DNA from: Nocardioides oleivorans
GTDB lineage: Bacteria; Actinomycetota; Actinomycetes; Propionibacteriales; Nocardioidaceae
NCBI RefSeq assembly: GCF_004137255.1
Contig: NZ_SDWT01000001.1
Span: forward strand, 1,116,001-1,180,000
DNA length: 64,000 bases
Direction: 5' to 3'
The stretch's first letter is position 1. Each line of letters opens with the position of its first letter. The notes under the pieces are model-generated. The model was not told where the DNA came from. It worked only from the letters and a program-made list of their open reading frames with translations, and searched no databases. Below, one piece after another: positions 28,456-37,851 of the stretch. The position numbers and the translations under genes are program-made.

Positions 28456-29873
28456 CAGCCGGCGTCCGCCTCGGCGTCGTCCGGGGCCGGTGCGTCGACC
28501 GGCACGCGGCGGGCGGCCGCGGTCGAGAGGTCGACGCCCGGTTCGAAGAACTCCAGCCAGGCGCTCGGGACCAGCGGCGGGACGACCTCGCCGTAGCCGA
28601 TGTAGTCGGAGACGGACGGGCCGACCAGCTCGTACTTCTCCCCCTTCGTGTCGATGACGTAGGGCGTCCCGTCCAGGGCGGCCTCGTCGGAACCGGCGAG
28701 CACGTAGGAGCCGGCACTCGGCTGCACGTCGACGTCGTGGCGGCCCGGGCTCACGTCCTCCGGGTCGGCGGCGCCGGTCGGGTTCGTGGCCAGGCTGACC
28801 ACGGGGGCCGCGTCGGGCGAAGGGTGGAGCTCCGCGCAGAGCGCGCCGCTGGTGACGGCCTGCGGGACCGCCGACGGCCACTCCGCCGGGTACTTCTCGT
28901 CGCCGAAGGAGGCCACGAGCTCCTCGGGCAGCTCCGTCGCGGTCTTGCCGACGACGTCGTAGACCATGCCGGCGAAGGGCGAGAGCTCCTCGGGCCGCTC
29001 GTCGCCGAGCAGGTAGTAGCGGCCGGTGCCGGAGCGCAGCAGGTCGCCGACCTTGAACTGCGACAGGTCGGTCCCGGTGTCGGCGTACGGCACGGGCTGG
29101 CCCTTGGCGGTCACGCCGAACGCCGCCTCGTCGAGGGCGTCACCGAGCGGGAAGAGGTTGAGCCACTCCTGGTCGACCTCGACCGGGGTCGCGGCGAAGC
29201 CGATGCGGTTGCCGACGGTGGAGGCCGCGGTCGCGTTGGTGGGCATCGGGAAGCGGTAGGCCCGGCCCTGGGTGCTGCCCACCGGCGGCGCGGTCGCGAT
29301 CAGCCACTCCTTGCCCCCGCTCGCGACAAGGAAGCCGGCACCGACGAGGTCGTCCACGGTCGGGGTGCGCTGGATGGCGATCCGGATGCCGACGTCGCTC
29401 CCGGTGCACGCGGTCCAGCCGTCGTCCACGAGCTCGTCGGCGGTCGGCAGGCCGGAGGGGGCACTGTCGATGCCGAGGTCCTCGCCGAGCTGGACGGTGC
29501 GGATGTACTTGTCGCGCACGGTGAACGGCGTCAGGGACGGCTCCCCGAGCAGGAGCTGGGCCGAGACGTAGTTGGGCACCCGCTGGAGCAGCGGGTCGTC
29601 GCCGCCGCGCAGCACGACGTACTGCTCCCCGGTGTCCTTGGAGATGATGAAGCTGCCCTCGTCGAGCCACTGGGCCGGCGGGCGGCCGAGCAGGAAGCCG
29701 GCGATCGCCGCTCCGGCCAGCAGCAGCACCGACAGCGCCACGCCGCCGATGAGCACCCGGCCCGGACGGACCGGCTCGACCTCGCGGCCGCCGGGAGCGC
29801 CGGAGACGAACGCCGTCACCAGCCGTCGCCGGCTGAACGCGTGCGCCTCGACGAGGTCCTTCTTGGTCGCCAT
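28455..29873 (-). CDS. eccB: Type VII secretion core protein EccB
   Basis: A 472-residue single-pass ESX membrane protein. The start ATKKDLVEAHAFSRRRLVTAFVSG is the EccB signature. One helix (VLIGGVALSVLLLAGAAIAGFL) leads to a large periplasmic domain with a cysteine pair (GWTACTGSD and ALCAELHPS). EccB forms part of the secretion pore's outer layer. It starts 10 bp after eccD and runs into mycP with a 1-nt overlap. Confidence 0.94.
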   Translation of the reverse strand: MATKKDLVEAHAFSRRRLVTAFVSGAPGGREVEPVRPGRVLIGGVALSVLLLAGAAIAGFLLGRPPAQWLDEGSFIISKDTGEQYVVLRGGDDPLLQRVPNYVSAQLLLGEPSLTPFTVRDKYIRTVQLGEDLGIDSAPSGLPTADELVDDGWTACTGSDVGIRIAIQRTPTVDDLVGAGFLVASGGKEWLIATAPPVGSTQGRAYRFPMPTNATAASTVGNRIGFAATPVEVDQEWLNLFPLGDALDEAAFGVTAKGQPVPYADTGTDLSQFKVGDLLRSGTGRYYLLGDERPEELSPFAGMVYDVVGKTATELPEELVASFGDEKYPAEWPSAVPQAVTSGALCAELHPSPDAAPVVSLATNPTGAADPEDVSPGRHDVDVQPSAGSYVLAGSDEAALDGTPYVIDTKGEKYELVGPSVSDYIGYGEVVPPLVPSAWLEFFEPGVDLSTAAARRVPVDAPAPDDAEADAG

Positions 29874-29883
29874 CCCTGCCGCC

Positions 29884-31266
29884 TCAGCCCGCCACGGCGG
29901 AGACGAACCCGGCGGCGAGCACCATCAGCGGCAGCAGCGCGAGCAGCGTCATCGTCTCGACGACGTCGCCCATCCGGCCGCGGCGCACCGACGCGGAGGC
30001 GGGCACGAGGGTGAGGGCGAGGAGCAGCGCGCCGACCGAGGCGAGGCCGATCGCGGCACCGGCGCGCCACCCGTCGTGGATCAGCAGCATCGAGACGGCG
30101 ACGGAGACGAGGCCGAGGATGCCCGAGGCGAGGCCGGCCAGCACCTCGGCGCCGGTGCGGTACTGGCGGGTGCGGAACATGACGGCGAGGCAGCACACCG
30201 CGGCGAGCACCGTGCCGTAGACCCCACGAGCGACCGCGAAGGGCGCGAAGAGGACCAGCAGCGTGCCGACGGTGGCCGAGACGGCGAGCAGGATCTCGTG
30301 GCCGACGCGTGCGTCGTCGGCGACCTCGTGGGGGTCGATCTCCTCGGGGTCGGCGGTGATGTCGTGGAGCGAGTAGAGCTGGTCGACGTTGGTGCCGGTC
30401 ACGCCGAGGGCGAGCCACGGGAAGATGCTGCCGGCCAGCACGACCAGGGTCATCAGCACGGTGAAGACCGGGCCGGGCTCGAGGTCGAAGACCTGGATCA
30501 CGACCGAGCTGGCCACCACGACGGCCCCGACGACGATGGCCGGGATCACCAGCGGGCGACCGTCCTGCAGGCCGACCACCGCGACGAGGCCGACGGCGAG
30601 GACGCCGAGGCCGGCGAAGAGCAGCGGGTCGGTGAAGAAGGAGTCGTCGAGCGGCCAGCTCCAGTCGGGCAGGTCACCGGGGGCGAGCAGCAGGCCGGCC
30701 ACACCGGCGTAGGCCGCCGCGAGCAGCGACACCGCGACGCCGGCCTCGGGCTCCTCCTGGGACCGGGCCAGCACCACGCCGCCGACGACGAGGAGCCCGG
30801 CGATGACACCGGCGGCGACCCCGCCGAGCAGGCTCTCGCCCTGGAGCAGCAGGGCCAGGGCGCCGAGGCCGAGCAGGATGCTGCCCGCGCCGAGTGCCGT
30901 ACGACGACCGGCGGCCGGCTCCCACGGCTTGAGCTCGTTCTCCACGACGTCCGCCATGGCCTCGACCACGTCGTCGTAGACGCGGGGCGCCTTGTCGTCG
31001 ACGCCGGCGGTGACGGTGAGCAGGCCGCCGTCCTCGATGCCCTGGATGGTCAGGCCGGCGTCGTTGGCCAGGATCCGTCCCTCCTGGGTCACCAGCTTGT
31101 AGCCGCCGTAGACCGTGGAGGCGTCGAGCAGGCCCACCGAGCGGGCGAGCTCGGGGACGAGCTCGGCCACCGGGATCGAGCCCGGCAGCACCAGATCGAC
31201 CCGCCGCGACCCCGAGGCGATGGTCACCCGGACCAGCCCGGACGCGACCGAGGACCCCTGACTCAT
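29884..31266 (-). CDS. eccD: Type VII secretion channel protein EccD
   Basis: A 460-residue membrane protein. Residues 1-90 form a ubiquitin-like YukD domain (GLVRVTIASGSRRVDLVLPG to GGLLTVTAG), and about 11 membrane helices follow from near residue 125. EccD dimers line the ESX pore. GGGGGAAG-type RBS lies 8 nt before the ATG at 31266. It lies downstream of a hairpin that separates it from the two esx genes. Confidence 0.92.
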   Translation of the reverse strand: MSQGSSVASGLVRVTIASGSRRVDLVLPGSIPVAELVPELARSVGLLDASTVYGGYKLVTQEGRILANDAGLTIQGIEDGGLLTVTAGVDDKAPRVYDDVVEAMADVVENELKPWEPAAGRRTALGAGSILLGLGALALLLQGESLLGGVAAGVIAGLLVVGGVVLARSQEEPEAGVAVSLLAAAYAGVAGLLLAPGDLPDWSWPLDDSFFTDPLLFAGLGVLAVGLVAVVGLQDGRPLVIPAIVVGAVVVASSVVIQVFDLEPGPVFTVLMTLVVLAGSIFPWLALGVTGTNVDQLYSLHDITADPEEIDPHEVADDARVGHEILLAVSATVGTLLVLFAPFAVARGVYGTVLAAVCCLAVMFRTRQYRTGAEVLAGLASGILGLVSVAVSMLLIHDGWRAGAAIGLASVGALLLALTLVPASASVRRGRMGDVVETMTLLALLPLMVLAAGFVSAVAG

Positions 31267-31344
31267 TGGTGTCTTCCCCCTGGAAAAAGTCCTGGACGTG
31301 CGTGGACGGGCAGCAGCCTAGATCAGTGCACACCCGGAAATGGC

Positions 31345-31382
31345 CCGAGGCCGGTCATCCCCGGAGGGACGACCGGCCTCGG
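31345..31382 (-). terminator. Hairpin between esx genes and eccD
   Basis: A 12-bp perfect stem (31345-31356 with 31371-31382), 15 bp past the second esx stop. It could end or attenuate the abundant esx transcript before eccD-eccB-mycP. Confidence 0.65.
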
Positions 31383-31396
31383 AAGGTGGTCCGTGC

Positions 31397-31687
31397 TCAG
31401 AAGCGGTTGGCACCGCGGGCGTCGGCCGCCTTGTACTCGGCGTTGGACGAGTCCACGCCCTGGCTGGCCTGCTGCAGCAGGAGGGTCATCTCCTGCATGG
31501 CCTGGTCCCACTTGGCCTTGGCCTGGTCGTAGGCCATCTTGGCGTTACCGTTCCAGTCCGACTTCAGGGGGTTGAGCTCGCTCTCGAGCTGGTCGAGGCG
31601 GGACTCGATGTCCTTGGCCGCCTTCATCACGTCGGCCGCACCGGCGTCGAGCGAACCGTGCTGAACCTTGATTCCGTCAAAAGTCAT
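31397..31687 (-). CDS. WXG100 secreted protein (Esx) with YxxxD signal
   Basis: A 96-residue ESAT-6/CFP-10 family protein: helix, WNG turn (Trp45-Gly47), helix. The C-terminal tail contains YKAAD (Tyr85-Asp89), matching the YxxxD/E type VII export signal. It likely forms a heterodimer with its upstream neighbour, which lacks that signal. The ATG at 31687 has AGGAG about 6 nt upstream. As in other ESX loci it should be both a substrate and a component needed for secretion. Confidence 0.93.
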   Translation of the reverse strand: MTFDGIKVQHGSLDAGAADVMKAAKDIESRLDQLESELNPLKSDWNGNAKMAYDQAKAKWDQAMQEMTLLLQQASQGVDSSNAEYKAADARGANRF

Positions 31688-31723
31688 GTCGATCTCCTAG
31701 ATCTGAGAAGTCAGGTGTCGGCG

Positions 31724-32035
31724 TCAGCCGAGACGGCCCTGGAGGTTGGTGTGGGTGGCGGACTGGTTCTCGTCGGTCGAGACGTTGTCGCGCTCCGTCT
31801 CCTTCATCGAGGCCGAGAGCTGGTCGAGGGCCTTCAGGATGGTCTCCTGCTTCTGGTCCCAGGCGATCATGAGGTTGTTGAACGCGGTGGCACCCTGGCC
31901 GCCCCATCCACCCATCATCGTCTGGATGTTGCCGGAGAGGACGCCGCACTTGTTCTTGACGTCACCGCGGGCCTGGTCCACGTAGTCGGCGCCCTTGGAG
32001 AGAGCCTTCTCTGTCTGGCCGTACATCTCGCTCAT
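31724..32035 (-). CDS. WXG100 secreted protein (Esx partner)
   Basis: A 103-residue WXG100 protein with the turn WGG at Trp44-Gly46 between two helices (MSEMYGQTEKALSKGADYV and FNNLMIAWDQKQETILKAL). It carries no YxxxD/E motif after the second helix, so it probably travels out bound to its partner at 31397-31687, 36 bp downstream. RBS GAGAAGG precedes the ATG at 32035. One cysteine (Cys30) is unusual for the family. Confidence 0.92.
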   Translation of the reverse strand: MSEMYGQTEKALSKGADYVDQARGDVKNKCGVLSGNIQTMMGGWGGQGATAFNNLMIAWDQKQETILKALDQLSASMKETERDNVSTDENQSATHTNLQGRLG

Positions 32036-32193
32036 GAAAGATCCTTCTCCCTCGGCGGTCGAACCGGACCGAGATTCTCTGTGGGTTGGTGATCGCCGAT
32101 GTCGGTGATCTGTTGCTCGGGGAGACGTCCCGACCCCCCGCGCTGACGTGTCTCTACCCGGCGAAATCGGGGCTAAACATCAATCCACCGATC

Positions 32194-32214
32194 GACCTCC
32201 CGATTCAGGAGGTC
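32194..32214. terminator. Small hairpin spanning the second eccD stop
   Basis: A 7-bp stem (GACCTCC with GGAGGTC, 32194-32200 and 32208-32214) places the stop codon of the eccD-like gene in its loop. The 170-nt gap to the esx start also holds the presumed esx promoter, which I could not place with confidence. Confidence 0.4.
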
Positions 32215-33572
32215 ATCTCCCAGAGGCGGCGGAAGACGCCCGCCGCGACCACGGCCGAGGCGAAGGCGAAGCTGCCGCAGAACGACTCGGCGACCTCCGC
32301 GCGGCGCGACCACCACACCGACCGCCAGCCGCGACCGGTGGCGACCGCGGCGGCCAGCGCGATCGCGCCGAGGGCGACGACCGCGTAGAAGAAGGAGCCG
32401 AGGTGCGGGGCACCCGGACCCACGACGAGGTGGGCGGCGAGCGCCGCGAGACCGCTGAGCCCGGCGAGGCGCAGCAGGACGCGCGCGGCCGCGTGCCGGT
32501 AGGAGCGCGCCGCGAGCAGCAGGGAGCAGCCGGCGAAGAACACCAGGCAGCGCGCGCCGATCACGTCGAGGTCGATCGTCGCGGTGCGCAGCAGCAGCGG
32601 GCTCGACACCGCCATCGTCACCAGGACCGCGACGGACGCACCGGTGACGATCCGCGAGGCCCGGCGCACGAGCCGCTCCATCGCGTCACCGGCCACCACG
32701 ATGCGCCCGCGCCTGCCGGAGCGCTGGCTGTCGCGGGCCGACCACGCCGTCACCGCGAGCCGGTCGAGGTCCAGCAGCGCCTCGTCGGGCACGTCGATGG
32801 CGAGCGAGGGCGCGAACCGCGCGGCCATCATCGACAAGAAGACCAGCAGGGTCCACGCGACGCGGTCGTCCCAGCCGAGCAGGGCGGGCAGCGCGCAGCA
32901 GGCGAAGACGGTGAGGCCGCTCGCGATCCAGACGGCGCCGACCTCGTCGCCGTGCTCGGACAGTGCGCGCCCGATGCCGGCCACGACGGCCGCGGAGATC
33001 CCGCAGGCGCCGAGGATCGCGGGCAGGAGGTGCACCCCCGGCTCGTAGAGCGCCGCGAACGCCGCGGCAGCCGCGAACGCAGGGGCAGCGGCAGCGCGCT
33101 GGCGGGTGTGCCGTCCGACCGGGAGTGCGCCGACGAGGCCGCACGCGAGCAGGATCCCGGTCGCCACGGTGCGGACGGTGTCGTCGCCCGTGCGTCCGGC
33201 GTACCACGCGGCGAGGACGGCGATGGCGGCCGCGATCGTGGCGATCATCGACGCGAGCGCGGGGCTCTCGGGCGCGTTCTTCGCCGCGTCGAGCAGCGTC
33301 TGCTTGCGCGGGAGGTGCACCCCGGCGGTCGCGACCAGCACGTCGCCGGACTGGATGCCGGCCTCGTGCAGCGGGACCGAGGCGTTGAGCCGCTGGCCGA
33401 GCGCGGTCTGCAGGAGCGGGATGCCGGGGACCTGCGCCTGTTTGGCGTACTCGCGGGCCACGTCGACCGACGTCGCGCCCGTGGGCACCACGAGGTCGAG
33501 CACACCGGCCGCGCCGTGCACGCTCACGGCGATGGTGGTCCCGGTGGGGCCGGGCATCGCGACCTCCGACAC
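32205..33572 (-). CDS. Second EccD-like type VII secretion protein
   Basis: A 455-residue protein built like EccD: a YukD/ubiquitin-like domain (TTIAVSVHGAAGVLDLVVPT to DVLVATAGVHLP) and then about ten membrane helices. It is clearly different in sequence from the EccD at 29884-31266. A soluble loop (DLDRLAVTAWSARDSQRSGR to RRASRI) sits mid-protein. The GTG at 33572 has a GGGGGGA box 5 nt upstream; an ATG at 33557 with GGAGG is nearly as good. ESX pores contain two EccD copies per protomer, so the pair could form a heterodimer here. It diverges from eccC. Confidence 0.85.
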   Translation of the reverse strand: MSEVAMPGPTGTTIAVSVHGAAGVLDLVVPTGATSVDVAREYAKQAQVPGIPLLQTALGQRLNASVPLHEAGIQSGDVLVATAGVHLPRKQTLLDAAKNAPESPALASMIATIAAAIAVLAAWYAGRTGDDTVRTVATGILLACGLVGALPVGRHTRQRAAAAPAFAAAAAFAALYEPGVHLLPAILGACGISAAVVAGIGRALSEHGDEVGAVWIASGLTVFACCALPALLGWDDRVAWTLLVFLSMMAARFAPSLAIDVPDEALLDLDRLAVTAWSARDSQRSGRRGRIVVAGDAMERLVRRASRIVTGASVAVLVTMAVSSPLLLRTATIDLDVIGARCLVFFAGCSLLLAARSYRHAAARVLLRLAGLSGLAALAAHLVVGPGAPHLGSFFYAVVALGAIALAAAVATGRGWRSVWWSRRAEVAESFCGSFAFASAVVAAGVFRRLWEMTS

Positions 33573-33651
33573 GGATTCCCCCTTCGGTGCATCGGGCTGG
33601 CGCTTCTCGACTGGAGGGTAGTCGTTGGTGCGGCGCCAGTGGCAGCACACC

Positions 33652-33657
33652 TATCAT
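33652..33657 (+). promoter_or_regulatory. Possible -10 box for eccC
   Basis: TATCAT lies 36 nt before the eccC GTG start at 33694, in the 121-bp region divergent from the eccD-like gene. The transcript would have a leader carrying GGGGGA near the start codon. Confidence 0.35.
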
Positions 33658-33693
33658 CATCGCGACTTCATCAGATGAGGCACTGGGGGATGC

Positions 33694-36600
33694 GTGAGCA
33701 CGACACTGCGGGGCGGCCAGCGGCTCGACGAGCCGGAGATGCCGGGCGGACAGATCGTGCTCCAGCCGCCGCCGGAGCTCCAAGAGGGCGAGGGCGCCGG
33801 CGGCGTCCTGATGAACGCCATCCCGATGCTCGGCAGCCTCGGCTCGATCGTGCTCGTGGCGACGATGGGTGGCGCCAACCGGAGCCGCAGCTTCCTCGCC
33901 GCCGGCATGTTCCTCTTCGCCACGCTCGGCTTCATCGTCGTGCAGATCGACCGGCAGCGTAAGCAGCGCGCCCAGCAGGTCACGGGCTCGCGCACGGAGT
34001 ACCTGCGCTACCTCAGCAACATTCGCAAGGTCGCCCGCGACGCCGCCGACCAGCAGCGCCGCGCGCTCAACTGGCACCACCCCGAGCCCGCCGCCCTCCC
34101 CTCGCTCGCCGAGGACCGCACGCGCCTGTGGGAGCACACCGGCTCCGACGACCACTTCCTCCACGTGCGCTACGGCCTCAACTCCCAGCCCCTCTCGCTC
34201 GAGCTGGTGCCGCCGGAGAGCGCACCGGTCGACCAGGTCGACCCGGCCGCCGCGTCGGCGCTGCACCGGCTCCTGGTCGTGCACCGCATCCAGCCCAACC
34301 TGCCGGCGTCGATCGACCTGCGCGCCTTCGACCGCCTCGAGCTGTGCGGCGACGCCGAGGAGGTCCGCTCGACCGCCCGCGCGATGATCTGCTCGGCGAC
34401 GGCGTTCCAGAACCCCGACCAGCTCATCGTGGCGGTGCTCAGCTCGGAGGAGAACCTCACCCACTGGGACTGGGTGAAGTGGCTGCCGCACGCCCAGAGC
34501 CAGCGCGAGTCCGACGCGGTCGGCCCGATGCGGCTCGTCTCGACGTCGCTCGACGACCTCGGCAACCTGCTCCCCCCCGACCTCGCCGAGCGGCCCCGCT
34601 TCGGCGCCGACGAGCGCGCCGCGACCCCGCACATCCTGCTCGTCATCGACGGCGGGCACCTGCCGCCCGGCAACCACATCGTGCCGCCCGACGGCCTGCA
34701 CGGGGTGACGCTGCTCGACCTGCCGACCCGATGGGACGAGCTCGAGGACTCCACCCGGCTCCGGCTCGAGTTCGCCGACGGCCCCGACGAGCTCGGCAAG
34801 CGCCCCGTGCTCGCGCTCCGCCTGCGCCACGAGCCCGTGAAGGCGCTCGCCGACCAGTGCGACCTCCCGACCGCGGAGGCGTTCGCCCGCCGCATCGCGC
34901 CGCTCAAGACCGCCAGCGCGGAGTCGGCCTCCTCCGGGGGCGCCGTCGACATCACCTCGACCACGCCCGACCACATGGACCTGCTCGGCCTCGGCGACAT
35001 CTTCCAGTTCGACCCCGCCGCGGCCTGGCGTCCGCGACCGGCCCGCGACCGGCTCCGGGTGCCGATCGGCATCGGCGACTCCGGCGGCCTGATCCACCTC
35101 GACATCAAGGAGTCCGCCCAGCAGGGCATGGGCCCGCACGGCCTGGTGATCGGCGCGACCGGCTCCGGGAAGTCGGAGTTCCTCCGCACCCTCGTCCTCG
35201 GTCTCGTGATGACCCACTCCTCCGAGCAGCTCAACCTCGTCCTCGTCGACTTCAAGGGTGGTGCGACCTTCGCGGGCATGGCCGACATGCCGCACGTCTC
35301 GGCCGTCATCACCAACCTCGCCAACGAGCTCACCCTCGTCGACCGCATGCAGGACGCCCTGTCCGGCGAGATGACGCGTCGCCAGGAGCTGCTGCGCGAC
35401 GCCGGCAACTACGCCTCGGTCCGCGACTACGAGAAGGCCCGCGCCAACGGCGAGCCGCTCGAGCCGATGCCGTCGCTCTTCATCGTCGTCGACGAGTTCT
35501 CCGAGATGCTCTCGGCCAAGCCGGAGTTCATCGACCTGTTCGTCGCCATCGGCCGCCTCGGCCGCTCGCTCGGCCTGCACCTGCTGCTCGCCTCGCAACG
35601 CCTCGAGGAGGGCCGCCTGCGCGGTCTCGAGTCCCACCTCTCCTACCGGGTCGGCCTCCGCACCTTCTCCGCCGGCGAGTCCCGCGCGGTCCTCGGCGTC
35701 CCGGACGCCTACGAGCTCCCCGCCGTCCCGGGCCTGGGCTACCTCAAGCCCGACCAGTCCACGCTGCTGCGGTTCAAGGCGGCGTACGTCTCGGGGCCGC
35801 CGTCGAGCCGCACCCGCGTCACCCGCGACGAGGGCGGTGGCATCCGCGGCATCCTGCCGTTCACGATCTCCGAGGTGCAGGCGCTCGAGCCGACGCACGA
35901 CACCGACGAGGAGGTCGCCGCGCCGCAGCCCCAGCAGCAGGGCGAGCAGCCCTCCCTGCTCGACGTCGCGGTCACCCGGATGATCGGCAAGGGTCCCGAG
36001 GCGCACCAGGTCTGGCTGCCGCCGCTCGACGTCCCCGACACCCTCGACGACCTCATGCCCGACCTGGTCGAGCACCCCGACCTCGGCCTCGTCTCCCAGC
36101 AGTGGCGCAGCGTGCCGGGGCTGGTCATCCCGCTCGGCACCGTCGACCGCCCGCGCGAGCAGCGACGCGACACGATGACGCTGAACCTCACCGGCGCCGC
36201 CGGCCACGTCGCCGTCGTCGGCGGCCCGCGCTCGGGCAAGAGCACGCTGCTGCGCAGCATCGTCACGAGCATGGCGCTGGTGACGACCCCGATGGAGTCG
36301 CAGTTCTTCGTGCTCGACTTCGGCGGCGGCACCTTCGCCCCGCTGACCCGGCTGCCCCACGTGTCGGGCGTCGCGACCCGCTCCGAGCCCGACGTCGTAC
36401 GCCGCGTCATGGCCGAGGTCGAGGGCATCGTCGACCGGCGCGAGGCCTACTTCCGCGAGAACGGCATCGACTCGATCGAGACCTACCGCTCGCGCCGCGC
36501 CCAGGGCCGCGCCGACGACGGCTGGGGCGACGTGTTCCTGGTCATCGACGGCTGGAGCACGCTGCGCGCGGAGTTCGACGACCTCGAGATGGAGATCCAG

Positions 36601-37695
36601 CAGCTCGCCGCGCGCGGCCTCACGTTCGGCCTCCACATCGTCACCGCCTCGACCCGCTGGGCCGACTACCGCGCCGCGATGCGCGACGTCTTCGGCTCCA
36701 AGCTCGAGCTCCGGCTCGGTGACCCGCTCGACTCCGAGGTCGACCGCAAGGTCGCCGCCCTCGTGCCGGTCGGGCGTCCGGGTCGCGGCCTGGTGCCGTC
36801 CAAGCTGCACTTCCTCGGCGCGCTGCCGCGCATCGACGGCGACGGCAACGCCGACACCCTCGGCGACGGCGTCGACGACCTCATCGACAAGATGGCCGCC
36901 GCCTGGCAGGGCCCCCAGGGCCCGAAGCTCCGGCTGCTGCCCGAGCGGGTCACGCTGGAGGCGATCCGCGAGGACGCCGTGCGCCGCAAGATGCCCGAGA
37001 AGCACATCCTGCTCGGCATCAACGAGAAGGAGCTGGCCCCGATCGGCCTCGACGTCGACGCCGAGCCGCACATGCTGATCTTCGGCGACGGCCAGTCGGG
37101 CAAGAGCGCGCTGCTGCGGGCCTACGTCCACGAGGTCATGCGCACGCGCACGCCGAAGGAAGCCCAGATCGTGCTCGTCGACTACCGGCGCTCGATGCTC
37201 GGCGAGGTGCCCGACGAGTACCTCCTCAACTACCTCACGTCCGCCACCCAGGCCACGCCGACGCTGAAGGACATCGCGACCTACCTCGAGGGCCGCATCC
37301 CCGGCCAGGACGTGACGCCCGACCAGCTGCGCAACCGGTCGTGGTGGACCGGCGCCGAGGTGTTCGTGGTCGTCGACGACTACGACCTGGTCGCGACCGC
37401 CCAGTCCTCGCCGGTCTCGTCGCTCCAGCCGCTGATGGCCCAGGCGCGCGACGTCGGCCTCCACGTCGTCGTCGCCCGCCGCACCGGTGGCGCCTCCCGC
37501 GCGCTCTACGAGCCTGTCATCCAGTCGCTGCGCGACCTCGCGATGCCCGGCGTGATGCTGTCGGGCCCCCGCGACGAGGGCGTGCTGATCGGCAACCTGC
37601 GTCCCCAGCCCGCGCCCGAGGGCCGGGCCCGCGTCGTCACCCGCGACGGCGGCACCCAGACCGCCCAGCTGGCCTGGCTCGACGCGAGCATGTGA
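33694..37695 (+). CDS. eccC: Type VII secretion ATPase EccC (fused Ca-Cb)
   Basis: The motor of the ESX system, 1,333 residues with three FtsK/SpoIIIE ATPase domains. Two membrane helices near 40-85 follow a short N-terminus. Walker A lysines are Lys493 (GATGSGKSEF), Lys849 (GGPRSGKST) and Lys1137 (GDGQSGKSA). Walker B is complete in domain 1 (LFIVVDEF) but degenerate in domain 2 (FLVIDGW) and domain 3 (FVVVDDY), as in other EccC proteins where domain 1 drives secretion. EccCa and EccCb are one polypeptide. The start is GTG at 33694 with GGGGGA upstream. Confidence 0.95.
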   Translation: MSTTLRGGQRLDEPEMPGGQIVLQPPPELQEGEGAGGVLMNAIPMLGSLGSIVLVATMGGANRSRSFLAAGMFLFATLGFIVVQIDRQRKQRAQQVTGSRTEYLRYLSNIRKVARDAADQQRRALNWHHPEPAALPSLAEDRTRLWEHTGSDDHFLHVRYGLNSQPLSLELVPPESAPVDQVDPAAASALHRLLVVHRIQPNLPASIDLRAFDRLELCGDAEEVRSTARAMICSATAFQNPDQLIVAVLSSEENLTHWDWVKWLPHAQSQRESDAVGPMRLVSTSLDDLGNLLPPDLAERPRFGADERAATPHILLVIDGGHLPPGNHIVPPDGLHGVTLLDLPTRWDELEDSTRLRLEFADGPDELGKRPVLALRLRHEPVKALADQCDLPTAEAFARRIAPLKTASAESASSGGAVDITSTTPDHMDLLGLGDIFQFDPAAAWRPRPARDRLRVPIGIGDSGGLIHLDIKESAQQGMGPHGLVIGATGSGKSEFLRTLVLGLVMTHSSEQLNLVLVDFKGGATFAGMADMPHVSAVITNLANELTLVDRMQDALSGEMTRRQELLRDAGNYASVRDYEKARANGEPLEPMPSLFIVVDEFSEMLSAKPEFIDLFVAIGRLGRSLGLHLLLASQRLEEGRLRGLESHLSYRVGLRTFSAGESRAVLGVPDAYELPAVPGLGYLKPDQSTLLRFKAAYVSGPPSSRTRVTRDEGGGIRGILPFTISEVQALEPTHDTDEEVAAPQPQQQGEQPSLLDVAVTRMIGKGPEAHQVWLPPLDVPDTLDDLMPDLVEHPDLGLVSQQWRSVPGLVIPLGTVDRPREQRRDTMTLNLTGAAGHVAVVGGPRSGKSTLLRSIVTSMALVTTPMESQFFVLDFGGGTFAPLTRLPHVSGVATRSEPDVVRRVMAEVEGIVDRREAYFRENGIDSIETYRSRRAQGRADDGWGDVFLVIDGWSTLRAEFDDLEMEIQQLAARGLTFGLHIVTASTRWADYRAAMRDVFGSKLELRLGDPLDSEVDRKVAALVPVGRPGRGLVPSKLHFLGALPRIDGDGNADTLGDGVDDLIDKMAAAWQGPQGPKLRLLPERVTLEAIREDAVRRKMPEKHILLGINEKELAPIGLDVDAEPHMLIFGDGQSGKSALLRAYVHEVMRTRTPKEAQIVLVDYRRSMLGEVPDEYLLNYLTSATQATPTLKDIATYLEGRIPGQDVTPDQLRNRSWWTGAEVFVVVDDYDLVATAQSSPVSSLQPLMAQARDVGLHVVVARRTGGASRALYEPVIQSLRDLAMPGVMLSGPRDEGVLIGNLRPQPAPEGRARVVTRDGGTQTAQLAWLDASM

Positions 37696-37704
37696 GTCGC
37701 CGTC

Positions 37705-37843
37705 CGGGCGGTGAGTGAGCCACGTTCTCCTGACGCCGAATGTGGGTCACTCACCGCTCGGGCGCGTGTCGTACGACGACTCGCCTCGGGGCGGTGAGCA
37801 GGCCACATTCCGAGGCGGCGGCATGTGGGTCACGCACCGCCCA
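37705..37843. repeat. Two copies of a palindromic repeat between convergent genes
   Basis: Each copy is about 50 bp and is itself an inverted repeat: GCGGTGAGTGAGCCACGTTC with its near-complement at 37709-37757, and a diverged copy at 37789-37843. Both arms carry GTGAGTGACCCACATT-like sequence. The pair fills the gap between the eccC stop and the HerA-like stop, so it may end both transcripts. Organisation resembles REP/BIME elements. Confidence 0.7.
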
Positions 37844-37851
37844 GGCAGGAC

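Noticed and set aside
32686..37464. A long minus-strand open frame opposite eccC (about 1,590 codons)
   Set aside because: Antisense to an unambiguous eccC; the translated sequence is Arg/Asp/Val-rich with no recognisable motif.
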